Positions 15,262-23,611 are shown, counted from the stretch's first letter. The stretch is 37,217 nucleotides of DNA from Sutterella sp. (GCA_020025955.1 JAHHRF010000015.1:1-37217), one strand, 5' to 3'. Numbers and translations are program-made. The notes: generated by a model from the sequence alone, not told the origin.

Positions 15262-16191
15262 CTACTCGAGCGTTTCCACCGTCATCGCCTCTTTCATTTT
15301 TTTCAAAGCGGCTTTTTCCAATTGGCGGACACGCTCTGCGGAAATGCCCAATTCCTGCGCCAAGTCTTGCAAGGTGATGGCGTCCACATTGCCGTCTTCG
15401 TCCGTGTGGAGGTAGCGCGCCTGAATAATGCGGCGGGAGCGATCGTCGAGGCTCGCGAGCGCCCCCTTGAGTTCTTCGGCTTCAAAGGCACTTTGCGCCT
15501 TGGTTTCGAGAATCACATCCGGGCGGTCCGCTTCATTGCTGAGCCATTCCTGCGGGGCAAAGCCCACGTCGTCGCCTTCAGTCGGGGTGCCGTCGTAGCT
15601 GGAGTCCTGCCCGTACATACGCTCTTCCATCTCCTGGACTTCTTGCTCTTTGACGTTCAGGGTATGGGCAATGAGTTTGACCTCGTTGTGCGAGAGCGCG
15701 TACTGGGAGTCCGACTTCATGCGACGCAGGTTGAAAAAGAGCTTACGCTGGTTTTTCGTCGTCGCCGTCTTCACCAAACGCCAGTTGCGGATGATGTACT
15801 CCTGAATCTCCGAGCGAATCCAGTGCTGGGCATAGGTCATGAGGCGGGAGCCATGCTCGGGATCGTAGTGACGGATGGCCTTCATCAAGCCAATGTTGCC
15901 TTCTTGGATCAAGTCCGCATAGGCGAGCCCATAGCCCAAGTACCCGCGAGCAATGGAGATCACCAAACGCAGGTGCGAGAGAATCAAGGCTTGTGCGGCC
16001 TCTAAATCGTTGTCGTCACGCAGTCGCACCGCCAAGTGGTATTCCTCTTCGGCGGTAAGCATCGGCGCACGATCAGCGGCTTGCATGAAGTGCTCTAAAT
16101 CCCCCAGCGGACCGACGAGCGCCGGTAAGGCTGGGGCCTTGTAGGGCACCAACGCATGACTGGCAGGCTTTTGGGTCGATTCGTCACTCAT
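15262..16191 (-). CDS. rpoH: RNA polymerase sigma-32 factor (heat shock)
   Basis: Directs RNA polymerase to heat-shock promoters. The 309-aa protein carries sigma region 2 with DLIQEGNIGLMKAIRHYDPEHGSRLMTYAQHWIRSEIQEYI. The RpoH box follows as QRKLFFNLRRMK, the mark that separates RpoH from other group sigma factors. Region 4 has LAQELGISAERVRQLEKAALKKMKE. The ATG at 16191 lacks an obvious Shine-Dalgarno sequence, and no closer alternative start is evident. A structured leader controlling translation, as in E. coli, is possible but not demonstrated. Position downstream of ftsX is as in E. coli. Confidence 0.95.
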   Translation of the reverse strand: MSDESTQKPASHALVPYKAPALPALVGPLGDLEHFMQAADRAPMLTAEEEYHLAVRLRDDNDLEAAQALILSHLRLVISIARGYLGYGLAYADLIQEGNIGLMKAIRHYDPEHGSRLMTYAQHWIRSEIQEYIIRNWRLVKTATTKNQRKLFFNLRRMKSDSQYALSHNEVKLIAHTLNVKEQEVQEMEERMYGQDSSYDGTPTEGDDVGFAPQEWLSNEADRPDVILETKAQSAFEAEELKGALASLDDRSRRIIQARYLHTDEDGNVDAITLQDLAQELGISAERVRQLEKAALKKMKEAMTVETLE

Positions 16192-16230
16192 GAGTCATTA
16201 GGAGAAATTGAGACTAAGGAAACATCCATT

Positions 16231-17121
16231 TTAACGCAGGACGCGTTGCCAATAGCCGAGCGCAAAAAGCGCTGACACAAACCAGCCCGTAAGCCCCGCG
16301 CCTAAGACCGCGAGCGCTAACCAGGGCGAGGTCGGTAACGACAACTTCAACGTTAAATCGTAGAGGGCAGCGACTTCCGCCAAGGGGCCGTTTACCTCAA
16401 GGCAGGCAAGCGTCACCGCCCCCCAAGCCATCAGCATTGCGAGCCCCATCTGCACAAAGCCACGCCACGCCCAGGGGCGAATGGCAAAGCTGGCGCTCGA
16501 TCCAAATAAGTGGAGCGTGCGCATCTGCGTCAAGATGGGTGCTGTAGTTAAGCGTACTGCGGCGACCAACGCCGTGAGGATTAAAAGCCCCATCACGACG
16601 GTAACGAAGAGTAAGGTGGTTTTCGCCACTTGCGAGAGCGCTTTAAATTTTTCTTGCCAGGCCGTGTCAAACGCCACCGTATCGACGCCTTTGAGCGCTT
16701 CAATGTCCGTGGCCAAGGTTTGCGCCGTGGCGAGCGTTGTCGAAGGCTCGAGCTTCACCACTAACACGTCAGGCAAGGGGTTGCGTGCCCCTTTGCGGGT
16801 CTTCACCCCTAAGCGGTCATTTAATTCCGCGAGGGCTTTTTCGCGCGGGATGACGAGCACCTCAGAGACGTGCGGTAACGCTTGAATGGCGGCTTCCACA
16901 CGCAGGGCATTGGCGCGGTGCTGCGCAAAGACCGTCATCTCCATTTGGGTGGGCAGTTGCGTCAACGGCGTATATAACGCATGCGCTAAGACCCCTAAAA
17001 AGAGCGGAATGCTAAAGGCGAGGGCGGCTAAAAACGTGGCGAGCGAAAAACTTTTAAAGTCCGCAGCGATGGCACGAACGGTTTCGCGAAGCGCCCAGCG
17101 TCGTTGGGCAAAAAAACTCAT
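16231..17121 (-). CDS. ftsX: Cell-division protein FtsX
   Basis: Membrane partner of FtsE. The complex couples ATP use at the division septum to activation of the EnvC-amidase system. The 296-aa protein has an N-terminal cytoplasmic stretch and a first membrane helix (ATFLAALAFSIPLFLGVLAHALY). A periplasmic loop of about 120 residues follows, then three C-terminal helices, the FtsX topology. Its ATG overlaps the ftsE stop in an ATGA arrangement. EnvC, its expected periplasmic ligand, is encoded about 4 kb away. Confidence 0.93.
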   Translation of the reverse strand: MSFFAQRRWALRETVRAIAADFKSFSLATFLAALAFSIPLFLGVLAHALYTPLTQLPTQMEMTVFAQHRANALRVEAAIQALPHVSEVLVIPREKALAELNDRLGVKTRKGARNPLPDVLVVKLEPSTTLATAQTLATDIEALKGVDTVAFDTAWQEKFKALSQVAKTTLLFVTVVMGLLILTALVAAVRLTTAPILTQMRTLHLFGSSASFAIRPWAWRGFVQMGLAMLMAWGAVTLACLEVNGPLAEVAALYDLTLKLSLPTSPWLALAVLGAGLTGWFVSALFALGYWQRVLR

Positions 17122-17789
17122 TCGTGGACCTCTTCGGGTTGGAGGGTATCGAGGTTAATGGTGCGAACCGTCAAATTCGCGGGCTCCAACGGATCGTGCC
17201 CCGTGACAATCACGGTGACCCCTGCGCGCGCAAAGGTCGCTAACAGGTTTAAGAGCACCGTTTGGTTTTCGGCATCTAAGTGCACCATCGGGTCGTCGGC
17301 GAGAATCACCGCGGGGCGATTCACCACGGCACGCGCCAGGCAAACGAGCTGGCGCTGACCCGCCGACAAGGCGCGCGGGAAGAGGGCGGCGAGCTCTGCC
17401 ACCCCACACTTCGTTAACGCCATCTCAGCGCGCATGCGTGCTTCTTTAAAGCCGTGTTCGGCGACGAGCGCTGGGAGCATGACGTTATCCAACACCGAGC
17501 GGTCTTCAAGGAGTTGCCCCTCTTGAGGCATCAGTCCCATGGAGCGTCGAAGCCAACGGCGTTGGGCTTCCGTGTAGCCTTCTAAGCTTTGACCCGCCAC
17601 AATGACGGCGCCTTGCTCGGGGACGATGCGCCCAGAGAGCAAAGCCAAAATCGTACTTTTCCCGGTGCCCGTTTTCCCATAGAGGCTCACAAATTCGCCA
17701 CGCTCAACGCTGAGCGACAACGCTTCTAAGCCGCCGCCCGTGTGGGTGCGGCACGTCACCGCTCGCAATTCTAAAAAGGGTGCGCTCAT
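17118..17789 (-). CDS. ftsE: Cell-division ATP-binding protein FtsE
   Basis: ABC-type ATPase of the FtsEX complex. The 223-aa protein has Walker A GKTGTGKS at residues 38-45, the Q-loop region GLMPQEGQLLEDRSV, the signature LSAGQRQLVCLARAVVNRP, and Walker B VILADDPMVHLD. In the last motif the usual catalytic Glu after the Asp pair reads Asp (ADDP), where many ABC ATPases have DEP. This substitution is worth noting but does not by itself mean loss of activity. It starts 3 bases after the ppx stop. Confidence 0.93.
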   Translation of the reverse strand: MSAPFLELRAVTCRTHTGGGLEALSLSVERGEFVSLYGKTGTGKSTILALLSGRIVPEQGAVIVAGQSLEGYTEAQRRWLRRSMGLMPQEGQLLEDRSVLDNVMLPALVAEHGFKEARMRAEMALTKCGVAELAALFPRALSAGQRQLVCLARAVVNRPAVILADDPMVHLDAENQTVLLNLLATFARAGVTVIVTGHDPLEPANLTVRTINLDTLQPEEVHE

Positions 17790-17792
17790 CGC

Positions 17793-18734
17793 TTAGTACC
17801 CCGTGCAGGCTTCAATGGAGACGCCCGGTTGATGGCGATCTAAGAGTTCGTAGAGAAGCCCTAAACGTAAGGCGCCAATCGCCGGGTACATGCGCTCAAT
17901 GCCAAAGACTTGATAGATGGCCATGAGCGCCGCTAAGCCCCCGGCGAAGACTTCACGGCGGTCATCCTTTAAGGCGGCAAACCGAATGTTGCTCACGTGC
18001 CCCATGGGGATTAAACGATCGCGAATGGCCTCCAAGTCGGCATAGCTCACCCCGTGGTCCTCTGACCAATCAAAGGTGGCAATCACTTCCGCAATGGCGC
18101 CAAAGGTGCCCGCAGAGCCGTAGGCCTCATCAAAGCGGGGTTTCCCAAAGCGATTCGCCAAGGGCGTCACACACTCACGCGCATGTGCCACGGCGTCGTT
18201 AAAGCGCTCTAAAGTGAGGTGACCGTCCTGGAAAAAGGCAAGCGACGTGTTCACGCACCCCAAACGGCACGATTCCATGTCGAGCGCCTCGTGACCGCAC
18301 CCAATAATGAGTTCGGTGCTCCCACCCCCAATGTCCACCACCAAACGGTTAGCGTCCGACGGGGGCAACGCATGCGAGCACCCCTTATAGACCAGGCGCG
18401 CCTCTTCCATCCCGCTTAAGAGATGGATTTGGTGGCCCAAGGCTTCGGAGCATTTCGCTAAGAAGGCGTCCCCGTTTTTCGCTTCACGAAAGACTTGGGT
18501 GCCCACAGCTAAGACGTAGTCTTCGGGCAACGACCCCAAGAGACGGCGAAATTTTTGAAGGGCAGCCAGGGCTTTTTCCTGCCACACCTCGTCAATACAG
18601 CCATCGGAATTGATGCCGGCCGCCAGGCGAACGGTCTCTTTTTGATAGCGGCACGTCACTAACCGACCTAAGCTTGTTTTGGCAATTTCAAGTCGGAAGC
18701 TGTTACTGCCTAAATCCACAGCGGCAAGCATCAT
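17793..18734 (-). CDS. Ppx/GppA-family phosphatase (short form)
   Basis: An ASKHA-fold enzyme that hydrolyses polyphosphate or pppGpp. The 313-aa protein has the phosphate-1 loop AAVDLGSNSFRLEI at the N-terminus and the phosphate-2 motif LVVDIGGGSTELIIG near residue 130. It is only the two-lobed catalytic core. E. coli Ppx (513 aa) and GppA (494 aa) carry extra C-terminal domains that are absent here. It sits between ftsY and ftsE, which are adjacent in E. coli, so it looks inserted into the operon. Two consecutive ATG codons could start it. Whether it acts on polyphosphate or pppGpp cannot be decided. Confidence 0.88.
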   Translation of the reverse strand: MMLAAVDLGSNSFRLEIAKTSLGRLVTCRYQKETVRLAAGINSDGCIDEVWQEKALAALQKFRRLLGSLPEDYVLAVGTQVFREAKNGDAFLAKCSEALGHQIHLLSGMEEARLVYKGCSHALPPSDANRLVVDIGGGSTELIIGCGHEALDMESCRLGCVNTSLAFFQDGHLTLERFNDAVAHARECVTPLANRFGKPRFDEAYGSAGTFGAIAEVIATFDWSEDHGVSYADLEAIRDRLIPMGHVSNIRFAALKDDRREVFAGGLAALMAIYQVFGIERMYPAIGALRLGLLYELLDRHQPGVSIEACTGY

Positions 18735-18752
18735 AGAAGTTTTCGTCCTAAA

Positions 18753-19703
18753 TTATTGAGGAGTGGTGTTTTCAAGGGTTTCCGGGTCGATTCCCAACAA
18801 GGCGTTGGCAAATTCAACGGCATTAAAGGGCTGAAGGTCGTCAATGCCTTCGCCCACCCCGATGTAGTAGATCGGCAAGGGTTGAGCGCGCAAGTGCGCA
18901 ATCGCTAACAACACACCCCCCTTCGCGGTGCCATCGAGCTTGGTGATGATGAGCCCCGTGAGTTCAGCCGCGGCATCAAAGGCTTTCACCTGCGTGATGG
19001 CGTTCTGACCGTTGGTGCCGTCCAAGACGAGGATGGATTCGTGCGGTGCACCCGGCATGGCCTTATCTTGCGCGCGTCGAATGCGGCGCAATTCGTCCAT
19101 GAGGTTGGCTTGAGCAGGTAAGCGCCCAGCCGTATCCGCAATCACGATGTCGTAGCCACGCGCTTGACCGGCCTTGACCGCATCAAAGACGACGGCTGCC
19201 GGATCACCCCCTTCTTGGGCGATGACGGTGACGTTATTGCGTTCACCCCAGACGGCTAACTGTTCACGTGCCGCGGCACGGAACGTGTCCCCTGCGGCTA
19301 ACAAGACGGATTTCCCTTCTTGAGCAAAGGCCTTGGAGAGTTTGCCGATACTGGTGGTTTTTCCCGCGCCGTTGACCCCCGACATCATGATGACTAAGGG
19401 GTGTTCACGTGTGAGATCCATCTGTGCTTCACAGGGCGCCAATAACGCGGCGATTTCGTCACGCAAAGCTAAACGCGCTTCCTCGTGGGTTTTCAGCCCT
19501 TCGAGCTTAATGCGGTCACGTAAACGTTGTAGGATATGGGAGGACGTCGAAACGCCCACATCAGCAGAAATCAGAGCAAACTCAAGCTCTTCAAGAAAAG
19601 CCTCATCGACGACACCGCCTGAGAAAAGCCCGACAATATTGACGCGGGTTTTCGACAGGCTGTTTTTCAGTCGGGAAAGCCATCCTCCGGAAGATTCAGT
19701 CAT
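18753..19703 (-). CDS. ftsY: Signal recognition particle receptor FtsY
   Basis: SRP-family GTPase that docks SRP-ribosome complexes at the inner membrane. The 316-aa protein is essentially an NG domain: N-terminal helices (residues 1-95), G1 GVNGAGKTT at 109-117, the SRP-GTPase insertion DTFRAAAREQL, DTAGR, TKLD and the closing YIGVGEGIDDLQPF. The long acidic A domain of E. coli FtsY is missing. A basic amphipathic N-terminus (GGWLSRLKNSLSKTR) probably serves as membrane-targeting helix. AAGGA seven bases upstream supports this ATG. It is the first gene of the ftsY-ppx-ftsE-ftsX-rpoH-trmL series and is divergent from rsmD with only 16 bases between start codons. Confidence 0.96.
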   Translation of the reverse strand: MTESSGGWLSRLKNSLSKTRVNIVGLFSGGVVDEAFLEELEFALISADVGVSTSSHILQRLRDRIKLEGLKTHEEARLALRDEIAALLAPCEAQMDLTREHPLVIMMSGVNGAGKTTSIGKLSKAFAQEGKSVLLAAGDTFRAAAREQLAVWGERNNVTVIAQEGGDPAAVVFDAVKAGQARGYDIVIADTAGRLPAQANLMDELRRIRRAQDKAMPGAPHESILVLDGTNGQNAITQVKAFDAAAELTGLIITKLDGTAKGGVLLAIAHLRAQPLPIYYIGVGEGIDDLQPFNAVEFANALLGIDPETLENTTPQ

Positions 19704-19719
19704 TCAGTGTCCTTGACCA

Positions 19720-20397
19720 ATGGGTAAAAATTCAAAATCAACGCGCAAAAAAGCGACTAGTGTAAGTTTAACAACGAGCGGACCAAAGAGGGGTGCCGTA
19801 ACGGTACGTATTGTGGGCGGCGACCTGAAAAGAAGTCTTTTAACGGTTCCCGCTGGGGAGGGCGTGCGCCCGACTCCTGAGCGTGTGCGCGAAACGGTCT
19901 TCGATTGGCTCAACCATTTATGGGGCGGTTTTGAGGATCGTCACGTCTGGGATATGTTCGCGGGCACGGGGGCCATGGGCTTTGAAGCCGCCAGCCGAGG
20001 CGTCGCGAGCGTGTTGTGGACGGACAAAGTGCGTGCCAATACCCAGGCGATTCATCAGTCGGTGGTGCGCTTAAAGCCCGAGTCGGATGTGAGTGTCAAA
20101 ACGACGGACGCGTTCGCGGAGGCAACGAAGCATCCGAACGAATTCGATTTGATTGTGATCGATCCCCCGTTTGCCCAAGACTGGCAAGCCAAGGCGGTGG
20201 AAGCCGCGCTTACCGCCCTCAAGCCCGAAGGGCTTCTCTATGTGGAGAGTCCGCAGAGCCCGCTCACTGATGAATTTTGTGTACGGTTTGGCTTAATCCG
20301 TATGCGACAAGCCAAAGCGGGCCAAGTCCTTTCAGAACTTTTCGCGCGCGAAGGGAGTATCATCTCTGACAAGGCTAAAAAACCGAAAGGGAAGTAA
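19720..20397 (+). CDS. rsmD: 16S rRNA (guanine-966-N2)-methyltransferase
   Basis: Methylates G966 of 16S rRNA during 30S assembly. The 225-aa protein has the RsmD pattern RIVGGDLKRSLL, then RPTPERVRETVFDWL. The SAM-binding site DMFAGTGAMGFEAASRG and the catalytic DPPF in VIDPPFAQDW follow. The first 28 residues are a Lys/Ser/Thr-rich extension before the conserved core. No clear Shine-Dalgarno sequence precedes the ATG at 19720, so a leaderless message or a later start is possible. coaD follows after 3 bases. Confidence 0.92.
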   Translation: MGKNSKSTRKKATSVSLTTSGPKRGAVTVRIVGGDLKRSLLTVPAGEGVRPTPERVRETVFDWLNHLWGGFEDRHVWDMFAGTGAMGFEAASRGVASVLWTDKVRANTQAIHQSVVRLKPESDVSVKTTDAFAEATKHPNEFDLIVIDPPFAQDWQAKAVEAALTALKPEGLLYVESPQSPLTDEFCVRFGLIRMRQAKAGQVLSELFAREGSIISDKAKKPKGK

Positions 20398-20400
20398 CCG

Positions 20401-20904
20401 ATGAAACCGAAGACCGTTCGTGCCGTCTATCCCGGCACCTTTGATCCGATGACCCTGGGACACTATGAAGTGGTGCGCCGTGCGGCAGGGCTTTTCTCAG
20501 AAGTCATTGTTGCGGTGGCGGCCAATGAGAAAAAGCGTCCGCTCTTACCGTTAGAAGAGCGTGTGCGTTTGGCTCAAGAAGTCTGTGCCTCGTTGGACAA
20601 TGTACGCGTGGTCGGTTTCACGGGGCTCTTAAAGAATGTTGTCGAAAAAGAAAACGTTCAGGCGATTGTGCGTGGCGCACGCGCGGTGAGCGACTTTGAC
20701 TTTGAATTCCAATTAGCGGGCATGAATCGTCGACTCATGCCGAATGTGGAAACCATCTTTTTGACCCCTGGTGAACACTATCAATTCGTCAGTGGGACGT
20801 TTATTCGTGAAATCGCCGCCATGAACTTAGAGGACGTCCGTCCTTTTGTTCCCGAGCCGGTGTACGAATCCCTCAAGCTGACGTTTAAATCGAAGGAGAT
20901 GTAA
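20401..20904 (+). CDS. coaD: Phosphopantetheine adenylyltransferase
   Basis: Penultimate step of coenzyme A synthesis, adenylating 4'-phosphopantetheine. The 167-aa protein has the nucleotidyltransferase motif YPGTFDPMTLGHYEVV (HxGH type, seen as TLGH at 18-21), IVRGARAVSDFDFEFQLA, and the C-terminal VSGTFIREIA, with normal length. It sits between rsmD and a ferredoxin, an order shared with several proteobacteria. Confidence 0.97.
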   Translation: MKPKTVRAVYPGTFDPMTLGHYEVVRRAAGLFSEVIVAVAANEKKRPLLPLEERVRLAQEVCASLDNVRVVGFTGLLKNVVEKENVQAIVRGARAVSDFDFEFQLAGMNRRLMPNVETIFLTPGEHYQFVSGTFIREIAAMNLEDVRPFVPEPVYESLKLTFKSKEM

Positions 20905-20909
20905 ACCAA

Positions 20910-21200
20910 ATGGCGTTGATGATTACCGACGCATGTATTAACTGTGGGGTGTGTGAACCTGAATGCCCGAACCAAGCGATTGAAATGGGCGAAGAAACGT
21001 ATGTGATTCGTGCCCGTCGTTGCACGGAGTGTGTGGGCGAACACGACACGCCGCAGTGTCAAACCTTGTGCCCGATTTCTGACTGTATTATCCCGAATCC
21101 CCGTCGTCAGGAATCCCGCGAACAATTGCTCGCTAAGCACAATCGCATGAAAGCCAAGAAGAATTTCTCGGATGCGTTAAAGCTCTTAGACGGGATTTAA
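20910..21200 (+). CDS. YfhL-type 2[4Fe-4S] ferredoxin
   Basis: A small electron carrier with two iron-sulfur clusters. In 96 aa it has Cys9, Cys12, Cys15 and Cys19 (CxxCxxCxxxCP) and a second set at Cys38, 41, 50 and 54 (CTECVGEHDTPQCQTLCP) plus Cys59. The eight-residue insertion within the second motif is characteristic of YfhL/Alvin-type ferredoxins. A basic C-terminal helix follows. Its stop codon forms the left end of the parS palindrome. The redox partner is unknown. Confidence 0.93.
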   Translation: MALMITDACINCGVCEPECPNQAIEMGEETYVIRARRCTECVGEHDTPQCQTLCPISDCIIPNPRRQESREQLLAKHNRMKAKKNFSDALKLLDGI

Positions 21201-21221
21201 TGTTTCACGTGAAACATTAAA
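21196..21221. promoter_or_regulatory. parS: Perfect parS site (ParB-binding centromere)
   Basis: TGTTTCACGTGAAACA at 21201-21216 is identical to the bacterial chromosomal parS consensus. It is the centre of a perfect 26-bp palindrome running from 21196 to 21221 that includes the ferredoxin stop codon. ParB loads at such sites and spreads to organise the origin region. The site is otherwise non-coding. Confidence 0.92.
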
Positions 21222-21225
21222 AATG

Positions 21226-21252
21226 AAACAGACCCTCCAGGGGTCTGTTTTG
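21226..21252 (+). terminator. Terminator after the ferredoxin gene
   Basis: A perfect 10-bp stem AAACAGACCC / GGGTCTGTTT with a 5-base loop ends in four T. The T tract is short, but position and stem strength suit the end of rsmD-coaD-ferredoxin. Confidence 0.65.
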
Positions 21253-21265
21253 CATTGGGGAAAAG

Positions 21266-21298
21266 AAAAAGCGACAGAGGCATCTGTCGCTTTTTTCT
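21266..21298. terminator. Bidirectional terminator between ferredoxin and ahpF
   Basis: AAAGCGACAGA GGCA TCTGTCGCTTT is a perfect 11-bp stem, with TTTTTT-type runs on both strands. It can end ahpF on the minus strand and readthrough from the ferredoxin gene on the plus strand. Confidence 0.9.
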
Positions 21299-21318
21299 TC
21301 TGTGAGAGGCTTTGAGCC

Positions 21319-22890
21319 TTACTTCGTCGTGCAGCTCGCGGTCTCGCGAATCAAGTAATCGAAGGCCCCGAGGCTGGCGGTAGCGCCTTCGCCCAAGGCG
21401 GTGACCACTTGCTTATAGGGACTGTTCGTGCAGTCGCCTGCGGCAAAGAAGCCGTCAGCGGACGTACGACCGTGCGCGTCGGTGATGACTTCACCGTAAG
21501 CGTTTAATTCGACCGTGCCCTTTAACCATTCGGTATTGGGACGAAGCCCGATCTGAACGAAGCACCCAGCGATGTCGAGGTGACCGGCTTCACCCGAATC
21601 ACGATCCGTGTAGTGGAGGCGCTTTAACTGACCGTTTTCTTCTTCCAACTCCGTCGTTAAGACGTTTAAGAGTAAGGAGACGTTGGGTAAGCTCTTTAAC
21701 TTGTCCTGTAAGCACTGGTCCGCGACCATGTCGTGACGACGGTGTACCAAGGTGACGTGCTCGCAGATGCCGGCCAAGTCAATGGCGGCTTCTACGCCCG
21801 AGTTCCCGCCCCCGATCACGGCGACGTTACGACCCTTGAAGAGGGGACCGTCACAGTGCGGGCAGTAGGCGACACCCTTGCCACGGAGCTCGTCTTCACC
21901 CGGCACCCCTAAGGTCTTCCAGGTGGCACCCGACGCAGCAATCACGACCTTAGCGGAGACAAAGGCATTTTCCCCGACGTACACACGCCAGAGGCCATCG
22001 ACCTTTTCCGCACGCTTCACTTCAAAGGGCACCATCACGTCGATGTCGTAGTCGGCAATGTGGCGCTCCAAGTCCTGAGCGTACTGGGGACCGTTCATGC
22101 CAGGGTGACCCGTTAAGTTTTCGATGTCGGCGGTTTCGTTGACCTGACCGCCCATGCGTTGCGCGAGAATCCCCGTGCGAAGCCCCTTACGTGCTGCGTA
22201 GACGGCAGCCGTAGCACCAGCAGGACCTGCCCCCACAACGAGAATGTCAAAGGGCGCTTTTTCAGCGAGGCTTTCCGCGGCGGCCGCATCGCTCCCTTCT
22301 TGGTCCAAGTCTTGGAGAATCGCCGCTAAGTCACGACGACCCGAGAAAGCGAGTTCCCCATTTAAGAAGACGGTCGGTACGGCGAAGACCTGACGCGATT
22401 GGGCTTCTTCCTTAAAGGCCGAACCTTCGATCGTGGTCACGGTGATGTTGGGGTTTAACACCGCCATCTTGTTTAAAGCCTGCACCACGTCCGGGCAGTT
22501 GTGGCAGGTCAAGCTCATGAAGACTTCGAAGTTCATCGGGCCTTTTAACTTCTTGATCTGCGCTTGCTGGGCCGCATCGAGCTTTAAGTCGCCACCACCC
22601 GTTTGCAAGATGGCGAGCACTAAACTCGTGAACTCATGACCCATGGGAAGCCCCGCAAAGTGAATGCCGACGGGGTTGTCTTGACGCGTGACTTGGAAGC
22701 TCGGACGACGAAGCGAAGCGTCCTTGACCTTTTCAAACGTTACGCGCTCGCTGGCGGAAGCTAATTCCCCCAACAAGGTTTCCATATCTTTGCTGACTTT
22801 GTCGGCGCCCAACGACGCACGTAAAACGACAGGATGGGCGAGGGCGTCAAAAAGGCCTTTGAGCTGATTGAGAAGGTTCGCGTCAAGCAT
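21319..22890 (-). CDS. ahpF: Alkyl hydroperoxide reductase subunit F
   Basis: NADH-dependent flavoprotein disulfide reductase that recycles AhpC. The 523-aa protein has an N-terminal pair of thioredoxin-like folds with the CHNC redox centre at Cys129/Cys132, the same numbers as in E. coli. A thioredoxin-reductase-like part follows, with an FAD motif (VVGAGPAGATAAVYAARKG), the active-site CPHC (AYCPHCDGPLF) and an NAD site (VIGGGNSGVEAAIDLAG). Length matches the family. It lies 99 bases downstream of ahpC with a hairpin between them. Confidence 0.97.
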   Translation of the reverse strand: MLDANLLNQLKGLFDALAHPVVLRASLGADKVSKDMETLLGELASASERVTFEKVKDASLRRPSFQVTRQDNPVGIHFAGLPMGHEFTSLVLAILQTGGGDLKLDAAQQAQIKKLKGPMNFEVFMSLTCHNCPDVVQALNKMAVLNPNITVTTIEGSAFKEEAQSRQVFAVPTVFLNGELAFSGRRDLAAILQDLDQEGSDAAAAESLAEKAPFDILVVGAGPAGATAAVYAARKGLRTGILAQRMGGQVNETADIENLTGHPGMNGPQYAQDLERHIADYDIDVMVPFEVKRAEKVDGLWRVYVGENAFVSAKVVIAASGATWKTLGVPGEDELRGKGVAYCPHCDGPLFKGRNVAVIGGGNSGVEAAIDLAGICEHVTLVHRRHDMVADQCLQDKLKSLPNVSLLLNVLTTELEEENGQLKRLHYTDRDSGEAGHLDIAGCFVQIGLRPNTEWLKGTVELNAYGEVITDAHGRTSADGFFAAGDCTNSPYKQVVTALGEGATASLGAFDYLIRETASCTTK

Positions 22891-22915
22891 GGGTAGTGTG
22901 TTCTCTCAAGTAGAT

Positions 22916-22964
22916 AGAAAAGGAGCCGCAGGCCTCAAGAAGAAAGGCGGTCTGCGGCTCTTAT
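22916..22964 (-). terminator. Hairpin between ahpC and ahpF (terminator or attenuator)
   Basis: On the minus strand AAGAGCCGCAG and CTGCGGCTCC, with an inner GCC/GGC pair, form a strong hairpin followed by CTTTTCT. It lies after the ahpC stop. A partial terminator here would give more AhpC than AhpF, as the enzyme pair requires. Confidence 0.65.
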
Positions 22965-22989
22965 TCAGAGTCGAATATGTCGCTATGAA

Positions 22990-23553
22990 TTAGATCTTGC
23001 CAACGAGGTCAAGGGAGGGGGTGAGCGTTTCAGCGCCCGGCTGCCACTTGGCGGGGCAAACCTGACCCGGGTGAGCAGCGATGTACTGAGCAGCCTTCAC
23101 CTTGCGAAGGAGTTCGGTGGCGTCGCGACCGATACCGCCGTCATGGTGTTCCATGATGACGATCTTGCCTTCGGGGTTGATCACGAAGGTGCCACGTTCG
23201 GCCATGCCTTCTTCTTCAATCAAGACCTGGAAGTTGCGGGAGATCTGGAGGGTGGGGTCACCGAGCATCGGGTACTGAGCCTTACCGACGGCTTCGGAAG
23301 AACCATGCCAAGCCTTATGCGTGAAGTGCGTGTCCGTGGAAACGGAGTAGATTTCAACGCCGAGCTTCTTGAATTCGTCGTACTGTTCAGCCAAGTCTTC
23401 CAATTCGGTCGGGCAAACAAACGTGAAGTCAGCCGGGTAGAAGAAGACGACGGACCACTTGCCGAGCAAGTCCTTGTCGGTCACTTCAACGAACTGGCCC
23501 TGATGGAAAGCTTGAGCCTTAAAGGGGAGGATTTGGGTATTCAAAAGAGACAT
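22990..23553 (-). CDS. ahpC: Alkyl hydroperoxide reductase subunit C (typical 2-Cys peroxiredoxin)
   Basis: Scavenges hydrogen peroxide and organic peroxides in the cytoplasm. The 187-aa protein has the peroxidatic Cys47 in DFTFVCPTE and the resolving cysteine in GQVCPAKW. It also has GGIGR and the C-terminal segment, with family-standard length. GGAG lies eight bases before the ATG. The upstream region has a near-consensus promoter and an OxyR-like site, so induction by peroxide is expected. ahpF follows. Confidence 0.98.
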   Translation of the reverse strand: MSLLNTQILPFKAQAFHQGQFVEVTDKDLLGKWSVVFFYPADFTFVCPTELEDLAEQYDEFKKLGVEIYSVSTDTHFTHKAWHGSSEAVGKAQYPMLGDPTLQISRNFQVLIEEEGMAERGTFVINPEGKIVIMEHHDGGIGRDATELLRKVKAAQYIAAHPGQVCPAKWQPGAETLTPSLDLVGKI

Positions 23554-23611
23554 GATGTCAGCTCCAAAAAAAATTTAGGTGAGAAAGGTGTCTTTCTCAG
23601 AAGTTGGAAAC

